NCBI GenBank assembly: GCA_026119855.1
Contig: JAOWBW010000380.1
Span: forward strand, 1-64,000
Direction of reading: 5' to 3'
DNA: 64,000 bases
From: Campanula takesimana
Lineage: Eukaryota; Streptophyta; Magnoliopsida; Asterales; Campanulaceae
The notes beneath the pieces were generated by a model. It was not told where the DNA came from. It did no database searches and worked only from the letters and a program-made list of their open reading frames with translations. Positions 53,617 through 62,038 of the stretch are shown here, piece by piece (position 1 is the stretch's first letter; each line of letters begins with the position of its first letter). The translations under genes and the position numbers were made by a program.

Positions 53617-55648
53617 TGAGGTACCACTTATTCTCCCACGTTTAAACTGTCCTTATTTTTATTCACTTTTACGCACTGAGGACACTGTGTAGTTTAAGCG
53701 TGGGGGAATGTTTCATAGTGTATAATATGCATTTTTATTTCTAGATTAGGAGTTTTTCGTTTTTTTTTAAAGGTCTAGCTAAAGACGGGAAAGAAGGGCG
53801 GCTAACCGGGAGGCAACCAAGATTTATTTGCTTATTTTGTTTATTTTTGTATATTTCGCTTTTAATTTTTAATGTCTAGAATTGGTGCTACTGAAGGGTA
53901 TATTTTTGTTTTTGTGGGTGCAGGAAATCTTGGCATAGAGGCACACATGGGGGCACTCGAGCGAGGCTAAAAAAAAAAAAGAGAGAGATCTGGCTAGGCT
54001 TGGGAATTTTTTTTTACTGTAGCAGTTACACGACTCGTGCACCTGTACACGAGTTGTGTAAATCCAAGATACTGAAGGGGTCATTTTTTACACGACTCGT
54101 GCACCTTTACACGAGTCGTGTAGGTGCTGATTTAACTTGTGCACGATTCGTGAAAGGAAAGAGGGGGCAAAAAATAAAATAAAAAATAACAAGAAACCTC
54201 ACAGCTCGTCTCTTTCTCTCTCTATCACCCGCTCTCTCATCATCTCTCTCCCAGTCGTCTCTTCCTCCCTCTCTAACCCCATAGCCGCCATATCCAACTC
54301 CTCTACCGCCATCTCTCACCACAAAACCGTCACCCCCTTCCATTAAAATCAACTCCCTCCTTCATCTTCTTCCTTCCTAAACACCCCTCCACTCCCAAAT
54401 CCCCCATAATCATCACCTCCACCCACTTTCTCTCTCTAAAACCCTAAACCCAACTTCATCAAATTGCTTCATTCTTTCGCCATAAATCACACTCTAAACC
54501 CTAAATACGACCCAAACCACCACCATTAAACTTCAATTCCAAGTTTGAAGACCGAATTTCAAAAAACCCTAAAAATTCAAGTTTGGAGTTTTTGGCTCAT
54601 CTTTCTTGGAGCATTCTAGGAGAGACAAGGAGACTTGTTGGGTACTATTGGAGCATTGGAAGGTAAAAATTTCACAATTTTCACTTGCAAATATTTTTTT
54701 TGTTGGTGGAAGTTGCGGTGGTTCGGTTGGGATTGATCGGAGGTTTTATTATTGTTTTTGTGATTGTGGTGCAATTGTGGTGTTGATTATTTTTGTTGTT
54801 GGTGAGTGATTGTGAGCGTTGATAGTGTGGGTGAAATTGTTTTGTGGTGAATTTTTTGTTGTGAAGTAATGGAAGGAATAAGGTTGGGTAAAGTAGTAGA
54901 GAGAGTACACCTTTTCCTTATGCTTTTATTGTCCTATATTTTTATTGTTTCACACACATTGAGGACACTGTAGTTTAAGCGTGGGGGAGGGTTTGTATTA
55001 TGTATAGTACGCATTTTATTTTATTCTTATAAAAAAAATAAAAAAAAAAAAAAAAAATGAGAGGCTAAGTGAAAACCCGAAAGGGCGCTTAGGCAAAAGG
55101 TGAGGCTTTGAGTGTATGATCATTTATTCATCGGTGTTGGAAACATAAGGGAGGTAAGGAGTCTCGGGTTAGGATTTTCATACTTGGTGTAGGAGGCTCG
55201 GTTAGAGGTGATTAGGATAGAAACCCTCGTTCTTTCTTGGAGTAATAAGGGGGAGTTGGTACTTTCACGAGGTAAGTTATGTCCAGAAACACTTTCTAGG
55301 CATCAACTTCTTATTTTTACGAGGGCGATAGTAGTGTGAGACTAGCGTGGGGGAAACTTATGACACTTTTAGTTCCCCTAGGCTTTTATGTGTGAGCCTT
55401 AGTCCGGATACTATATTATTATGGGAGTTTGTATCGGGCTAAGGCCATTGATCTATATTTGCTTTTCTGGAGTTATATGGGGACGGAGTTTCTTATACTC
55501 CGAGTTGTTTGTGTTTGTTGACTTTTGACTGAGGAGGTTAGAGGAGACTAGGGGTCATTTTCTCCCATGCTACGCTGATTAGACTGGTAATTAGAGTGGG
55601 GTTGGGATATTACTGAGGGACGAGTAATGGTCTAAGCGTGGGGGAATT
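53617..55648 (+). other. Noncoding 3' internal region of the Athila-like element
   Basis: Two kilobases without pol. The word TTTAAGCGTGGGGGA recurs at about 53692 and 54974, with GCGTGGGGGAA again near 55349 and just before the 3' LTR at 55635. A related flank GAGGACACTGT precedes the first two. Two strong hairpins lie at 54027-54058 and 54091-54121. A CT-rich stretch at 54200-54440 has no frame. Confidence 0.7.
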
Positions 55649-57190
55649 TGATGTGGCGGATTATGTACCATTTATTTCCCTAGTATTGCCATGTATTTCA
55701 TTTCATTTTAATATATTTAGACTAGTTTTGATGTAATGGGACAACATTTAATTATTTGAGCTTTATTGTAATCCGGGGGTAGAATAGTCTTTTTTATTTA
55801 TTTATTTTTTCGGATGTAATTTTTGGTGAGCTTCAAAGTTATGTCTCGAGGATCAAGAATAGTCAAAGTTAAGGCAAAGTCAAAGTCAATCGGAGAGGAG
55901 GAGTATAGGATCAAACTGCAATTTCTGGAAGTTAAGGGACTGTTTTGAAATTCTTGAAAGTTGGAGGACTGAAATGAAATCATGAAGACTTCAGGGACTA
56001 AAACGAAAAGTGTGGAGGGCCGGTCACTCCGGAATGCGGCGGCTGAAGTGAAGTCAGTTGTTTTACTTTCTTTTTATTTTATTATGATTGTTTTTGATTA
56101 TTTTATTCTTTAGTCATTACTCCCTACGTCCCATTTTAAATTGCAAATACTAGGTTGGCACGGGGATTAAGGGAAAAAGTGAAAAAGGTGATGCGTTGTG
56201 AGTGTTGATAGTTGAGTGGGAGAGAGAAAGTGGGGTAGAGAATAGTTAGTGGGTTAGTGGATGTGAGTGTGCAAGTGGGTTAAAACTTGTCATTTTTGGA
56301 TTTTGCAATTTTAGTTGGGACACCCTTTTTGGCAACTTTTGCAATTTGAAATGGGACGGAGGGAGTATTAGTTTTGGGGATAGAATTAGATTAGGTGGTT
56401 CCTTTTCACTGGAAAACAGTACGTACTGTTTTTCTCTCGGGAGCTTTGTGTAACCCTTTCATGGAGAACTAACTCAATTGCTTTGGATTGAAAATTTGAA
56501 CCTATTTTATTTCAATTGAGGTAAGTTTCTTATTCTTTTGTTTAATCTATTCATAATTTTGCTTGTTCTGATTTTATATTTATAACTAGGGTTTGTGGAT
56601 TTGGCCAATTCACTAGTTCGTTTTATGAATCTATGCTAGATTACTCTGTTCTGTGCCAGAATTAGGGTTTTCACCGTAGCATCTTCACGAATTGTGTATG
56701 TGCCATAGCAATTCGGGAAGTAGGCAAAATTAAGCGATTATCTAGTAACCTAGACAGCATTCTTGATCTTAGTCTCTTGAATTTAATCAATTAATCTTTA
56801 GACCTTTTCTGTGCCAGTTTAGTTTAATTTTAATTAGGGTTTATAGTGAGTGTGCCACTGCTATAAACTTAAAAGTAAGAAGAGACAGAGATTGAAATAT
56901 ATCTCGTGATCAAGTGAATATGATTAACGGAGAAAAAGAAGTACCAATGAAATTGAAATAGAGGACAGGGATAGGGATCAATCTGAAGTGTTTTTAATCA
57001 TTGTTTTAATCACATTTAGTTTAATTTCCCGTCTAGGAATTAATTACAATCAAATTCAACCCCCAATCTGGTTAAGTGACTAGTAAGTAATTAATCACTG
57101 TTCTTCGTGGATCGACCCTGACTTACCCTAATTACATTATTAGTGGCCGAGTTTAGGTCTAATTTAGTAGGCGTGTGACTAAGACTAACA
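55649..57190 (+). repeat. 3' LTR of the Athila-like element with MITE insert
   Basis: Collinear with the 5' LTR but longer by the Stowaway MITE at 56119-56369. Confidence 0.92.
56119..56369. mobile_element. Stowaway MITE inside the 3' LTR
   Basis: TACTCCCTACGTCCCATTTT to AAATGGGACGGAGGGAGTA with TA borders. It is absent from the 5' LTR at the matching site (GTCATTATTAGTTTTGGGG at about 50402), so it inserted after the retrotransposon did. Confidence 0.92.
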
Positions 57191-57195
57191 AGAAT

Positions 57196-57896
57196 TGTAT
57201 GTATAACTTACTGACTTGACTTGGAAGATTTTTTTAAAAGATAATTATTATTACAGTTTTATGATTAACATTTAAATATTACTCCCTCTATCTATTTCAA
57301 ATTGTAAAAAATAATATTATGCACGGAAATTAAAGATTTTTTTTTTTAAAAATGATGTGTTGTGAGTTAAATAGCTGGTAGGAGTGAGAAAATAAGGAAA
57401 GAAATAGTAAGTGAGATAGTTTATTTAAGCATGATGAAAATTGGGTCTCATTAAGGAAAAAAATAAAGTTTTCATTTTATACATTTGCAATTTTACGAAA
57501 TTTTACGTGAGACAAATGACATATTTTACAATTTGAAATCAGCCGGATTTATTAATGGTCTCACCACATTACTTCTCACTGTAAAAGTAAAATAGTAAAT
57601 AATATTTAAAAATAAATTTTTTTTGCATTAAAAGATTTAATTTATAAGTGATATATTCTCCATGTTTCATAACAATGTGCAAGATTTGATTTTTTTGGTC
57701 AACTTAATTAGTTTTGACCATATTTTATTAATATCTAAAATATATTTATGCAATTCTAAAAAAAAAATTGATAGTAATTCTAATGGTGAACGGATTACAA
57801 TTTTTGAAATTACAAAGAAGCATCTAAATATTTATAAAATTATGATCAAATATTAATTCAGATGACCAAAAAAGATTATATACTCCCTCCGTCCTC
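57196..57896. other. Diverged MITE pieces, no gene
   Basis: A MITE-like unit at about 57281-57545 (TACTCCCTCTATCTATTTCA; TTTTACAATTTGAAATCA) and another left end at 57655-57670 paired with TATATACTCCCTCCGTCC at 57879-57896. All are diverged, with unclear borders. Confidence 0.5.
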
Positions 57897-57956
57897 TTTT
57901 TTTTTTTTTTTTTTTTTGAGAAAATGATAAATTCTATTCATTCACAATTAAAAAAG

Positions 57957-59666
57957 GGGCAAATGACAAATAAGGGTCTGAAGTTTGGGGGTCGTTTGTA
58001 GAAAATGGTCTGATGTTCTAAAACTCGCAGATCAAGGTCTAAAGTTGATGAAAACGAGCAATTAAGGGCTTTTTGACGAAAAAGTTAGATTTTTCAGTTA
58101 AATTCACTTGTGTCGTGAACATGTGGACCTAATTGAAATAAAAGTTATTCTGTAAGGGTTAAAATTCTATGTTAAACTTTAAAGGACTAAAAGTAAAATT
58201 TTCACTAGTAAAGGGGTAAAATGACTATTTAAAGTTCAAGGGCTAAAAGTAATTTTTTTTATTAATATATGTATGATTCAAGAAATTAATATTTTTAAAA
58301 TTCACTAAATTACTTTTTTGTAAAAATTATTAGTTTCATAATTTTTTATATTGCTTTCGAAAGAATATTTCACAAAATTAGTGTTTTCAAGATTTTTTTT
58401 TTTCCAGTAAATTATATTATTGAGAAAATATTGCACTAAATTAATCTATCCTAAAATCAAAATATCGAACATATTGCATTAAATTAGTGAAATTAGTTTT
58501 TTGAAAAATAATTTCACTTAACATTTTTTAAAAAAAATATAATTTAATATTAATTTTTTCCTAAATTAGTATTATTTATTTTTTTCTGTTTTGAAAATTA
58601 TACCTCCCCTCTTTCTCTTATGCAAACCCACGCCACCTAAGGATGGCAACGGGGCGGGTTCAGGAGGGGTTTGACATTTCCCGAACCCGCTCCTACTTAT
58701 TTTCTCCTAGACCCGAACCCGCCCCGCCCCGGTTACTATTATACCCGAACCCGCCCCGCCCCATTTATTCTTAAACTAGTAGAAAAATTACAAATATTTG
58801 TACAATGCTACTATTTTTAGTTTTAATGTTTGTTTATTATAAAAATAAAGACCTTAAAATAATACTATAAAAACAAAGAAAACATAAAATCATTAAGATA
58901 AATTATAATTATACATAAACATTATTATCATGTTGAAAAATATTTTAAATAAACTATAAATTTATGCGGGGCGGGTCAAACGGGGCGGGTTTATAGTAAT
59001 CCCAAACCCGTCCCAAACCCGTCGGGTTTTGAAAAACACTTCCCAAACCCTTCCCATTAGGGGCGGGTCATTGCGGGTTTGGGAAGGGTTCGGGATTTTT
59101 GCCATCCCTAACGCCACCCACCATCTCATGCATCATAAGCAAAGACATGAGATATATAATTAAATTTGAGGGTAGATAACTTTGGTTATAGAGAGAGGGA
59201 AATATTTTACAGTCTTTTTTATTTTATGCTAGATTAATTTAGTGTAATATTTTTCCCCGAACCAAATTAGTTAAATATATTTTCAAAAATATTAATTTAG
59301 TAAGGTGTTTTTCACAAATAATATAAAATTTAGTGAAATTAGTATCTTTTTAAGAAAATGATTTAGTGGAATATTTTTTCAAAAAATAATTAATTTATTG
59401 AATTTTATATGTACTAGTGAAAATTTTATGTTTAGTCCTTTATAGTTTAATATAGTCATTTTACCCCTTACTGATTAACTTTTATTTCAGTTAGGTCCAC
59501 ATGTGCACGGCACATGTGGATTTAACTGAAAAATCTAACTTTTCCGTCAAAAATCCCTTAATTGTTAGTTTTAATTAACTTTAGACCCCGATCTGCGAGT
59601 TTTAAAACATCGGATCCCTTTCTACGAACGACCCCCAAACTTCAGACCCTTATTTGTCATTTTCCC
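57957..59666. mobile_element. Foldback, MULE-like element with 9-bp TSD
   Basis: Inverted arms of about 256 bp, GGGCAAATGACAAATAAGGG at the left and its near-complement at the right (CCCTTATTTGTCATTTTCCC). A perfect 9-bp duplication TTAAAAAAG (57948-57956 and 59667-59675) is the Mutator-superfamily size. The middle is AT-rich and also partly inverted. No transposase. A hAT element is nested at 58638-59110. Confidence 0.88.
58638..59110. mobile_element. Non-autonomous hAT element, GGGCGGGT-rich (complete copy)
   Basis: TAAGGATGGCAAC to TTTTTGCCATCCCTA with a perfect 8-bp duplication ACGCCACC (58630-58637 and 59111-59118). Ends are rich in GGGGCGGGT and AACCCGTCCC words. Length 473 bp. A truncated relative lies at 8618-9000. 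Confidence 0.93.
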
Positions 59667-59675
59667 TTAAAAAAG

Positions 59676-60082
59676 AGATGACACTCCACAAAGGTTAGAG
59701 ACTCCCCCCAAATTTCAATAGCAGATCCAACTTTTAACCTACTACAAAGATAATTCAAATATAAATCTTGAGACATTCGGATTCTTCTCCAAGTAAAACT
59801 TGGACACTGCCACCATCCGGCATTCAAGAAATCCCCATTCGGGTAAGATGTTTCGTTGAGCACTTCATATGCAGAATCCGGGTCGACGAGTAAACGTCTA
59901 CCAACAATCTCAAAATCCACGAACAATCCTTGTGCAGTTAGAATATTGACATCTACTTCATTGTGAGAAGATATAAGAATCATCGCAATTGCAAAACCAA
60001 AAAAACAACAAACGAACAAATGAACAACAACGGCTCTCACAAATGAGAGAATACAACGACTCTCACAAAAGATAGAATACAA
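59676..60082 (-). pseudogene. LINE reverse-transcriptase C-terminal fragment
   Basis: The frame contains GRRLLVDPDSAYEVLNETSY, PNGDFLNAGWWQCPSFTWRR and SAIEIWGESL, the block found near the C-terminus of plant L1-type LINE proteins (usually YFPNGxFLxA..PSFTWRSI...GxSIxIW). The catalytic RT core is not present here. The C-terminal continuation is lost, and the sequence downstream was cut by the MULE-like insertion. Not functional. Confidence 0.75.
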
Positions 60083-60117
60083 CGACTCTCACAAAGGAGA
60101 AAAGTTTTTTTATTGAA

Positions 60118-60592
60118 AGCAAGAAATAACTCTTAATTTAAACATTAATCATCGAAAAATGGTTGGGTATAAAAATTAAGAACAATGGTGAAAAAGGTGA
60201 TGTGTTGTGAGTGTAGATGGTTTGGTAGGAGAGAGAAAGTAGGGTAGGAAATAGTTAGTGAATAATTGTTGTAAGTATGATATGCGGGTCGACAAATAAA
60301 AAAAGTAACTTTCTTTTTTAAGTTTTAAAGTTTAAAATGAACAACTAAAATGATTTTTTTTAAAAAAATTAAAATGGGACGAAGGTGTATATAAACGGGA
60401 AGAGTATTTTAAATCGGAAACAAAGAGCACATCCAAACGTCTCTGAATTACTTTGATATTACTCTCTTCATTTCAAAATATATGTCGTTTAAGGAGTTAA
60501 TTTTGCCTCAAAATACTTGTCGTTATACTATTTTCAAGGTTTTTTTTCTTCTTATACCAATTGTACCCTTATTAATAATAGTGAACTATCTC
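60118..60592. other. MITE fragments upstream of the TRIM
   Basis: Positions 60180-60395 match the right half of the MITE family at 31913-32200 and 16110-16377 (GAGTGTAGATGGTTTGGTAGG; AAATAGTTAGTGAATAATTG). A MITE-like left end (TTACTCTCTTCATTTCAAAA) at 60469 is followed by the TRIM. No gene. Confidence 0.55.
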
Positions 60593-61094
60593 TGTTGGAG
60601 TGTCAACCAAGTCCCACATCGGCAATTGAATGAAAAATTGCCTAGAATATAAAGGTGTCCACACACTCCATTAGTATGAGGCCTTTTAGGAGATAACCCA
60701 AAAACAAATCCGTACGAGCTGGGGGCAAAGCGGACAATATCATACTAATGTGGAGTACTGGTATCAGAGCCCAGGTTGGTTGTGGGATTCTCCTACGTGT
60801 GACTGGTTGTGGGATTCTCCTACGTGTGATCTCGCGGCGTGTCCCGCAAATGGTGTTAGCGGCGGTACAAGTTTTGCTGTAGGTACTTGAGTTGAGGGGA
60901 GGTTTGTTGGGGTGTCAACTCAAGTCCCACATCGGCAATTGAATGAAGAATTGCCTAGTATATAAAGGTGTCCACACACTTCATTAGTATGAGACATTTT
61001 GGGAGATGACCCAAAAATAAATCCGTGCGGGCTGCGCCCAAAGTGGACAATATCATACTAATATGGAGTGGTGGGGATGATCGCGGACCCAACA
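60593..61094 (+). mobile_element. TRIM (terminal-repeat retrotransposon in miniature)
   Basis: About 500 bp. 5' LTR 60593-60757 (its last 25-30 bases are missing), primer site TGGTATCAGAGC at 60759-60770, a short internal region with a 27-bp tandem pair (60778-60804, 60805-60831), a polypurine-like TTGAGGGGAGGTT, and 3' LTR 60905-61094. Both LTRs carry GTCCCACATCG and TATAAA. No protein is encoded. Left flank ATCTC and right flank ACTCA do not match, so a TSD is not confirmed. Confidence 0.88.
60924..60966 (+). promoter_or_regulatory. USE + TATA promoter arrangement in the TRIM 3' LTR
   Basis: GTCCCACATCG (60924-60934), the plant snRNA upstream sequence element consensus RTCCCACATCG, is followed by TATAAA (60961-60966), with about 34 bases between centres. 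The same arrangement is at 60611-60653 in the 5' LTR and, on the minus strand, in the TRIM LTR at 48959-49148. Confidence 0.7.
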
Positions 61095-62038
61095 ACTCAT
61101 AACCATAACTTTAATGGTCCCACCCGTATTTGGCCATGTCTACTCTGAACCAATGTTTTCTTTATCAGAAATCTTGCACACTCGCTTTATCAATTGTTTA
61201 TGGTACTTCAAAGTGAAGATGTCCAAGTACCCGACTCCCATCAGCCCTTAAGGCCTGGCCCACCAAAACCCGGCCCATATATCCCATGTGCCAGCCTAGC
61301 CCGTAGACCCATGTGCCACGGCCCAAGCCAATGTTACAGGATGCGGGTTGGCCCGCATATTGTTTTCAGTGCAAAATGACAAAGTGCCCCCGAAATAGTG
61401 TTTTTGCAACACTAACTCCGGGGGTATTTTCCATCATTTTGCACTGAAGATAAAGAGGGGCCGTCCAAATGGTCGGTCAAAGCCTAAAATCAAGAATTTG
61501 TCGTGCATCAAGTATTATTCTTCCCATAATACCATACTTTCACCTTACTAGCATTCCATCATTTTTCATCCTCTGAACAATGCCTGTAATGGTATATAGA
61601 AGATATCAACACAACACAACATAATCTGATAATCAACAGCAGCAAGCCAAACAAAACAACAGATCAAAAACCGGCTTCATTTACTATAACATTCATATCT
61701 GAATCAATCTTATCAATAAATCAAGTCGTAAGATTGTAACAAATTCAAGAAAACTCACCACACAATCCCTCTTCGCCTCCTCAAAACGCCCTCATTCAGC
61801 AATGTAACATATCAGCTTCCATACCAGTTCACTACGCCCTGCTGCAAAAATAGCACCCGAATAGAGATATCTATGTGCGCGCGCACGAGGGGGAGAGAGA
61901 GAGAGAGAGAGAGAATTTAGATCAAATGCTTTTTTTCCCTATAAACATTTATATAGCTGGCATTTTATTTGCTAAGCCAGCAAATATATATAATACAATC
62001 CTTATAATATTACAGAAAGTCAAAACTCTCAATCCCCT
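61095..62038. other. Gene-free region with hAT end, small foldback and GA microsatellite
   Basis: A hAT-type end (TTTGGCCATGTCTA) lies at 61129-61142, like that at 49667. A foldback of about 84 bp follows at 61365-61448. A GA run is at 61890-61914. The part next to 62038 is probably the 3' UTR of the gene to the right. Confidence 0.5.
61365..61448. repeat. Small foldback (84-bp hairpin)
   Basis: The left arm TTCAGTGCAAAATGAC and AAGTGCCCCCG pairs with the right arm CCGGGGGTATTTTCCATC and ATTTTGCACTGAA around a short loop at about 61402-61412. It may be a tiny MITE. Confidence 0.7.

Larger units (their letters stand above)
49934..57190 (+). mobile_element. Athila-like Gypsy element, gag-protease only, with intact LTRs and TSD
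   Basis: LTRs at 49934-51233 and 55649-57190, starting TGATGTGGCGGATTATG. A perfect 5-bp duplication AGAAT at 49929-49933 and 57191-57195. The primer site TTTGGCGCCGTTGCCGGGG follows the 5' LTR, and a polypurine tract CGTGGGGGAATT precedes the 3' LTR. The internal region (4.4 kb) encodes gag and a retropepsin-like protease, but no reverse transcriptase, RNase H or integrase. It must therefore have been mobilised in trans. Confidence 0.93.
57897..60117 (-). mobile_element. LINE (L1-type) remnant, split by a MULE-like element
   Basis: On the minus strand the 3' end is a poly-A tail (poly-T at 57897-57917) preceded by GAATAGAATTTATCATTTTC. The coding remnant lies at 59676-60082. The MULE-like element 57957-59666 separates the two parts. 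The borders on the right are uncertain, and the element is strongly 5'-truncated. Confidence 0.7.

Noticed and set aside
54137..54346. Ser/Thr-rich plus-strand frame in the Athila-like 3' region
   Set aside because: Caused by a CT-rich tract; no recognisable protein.
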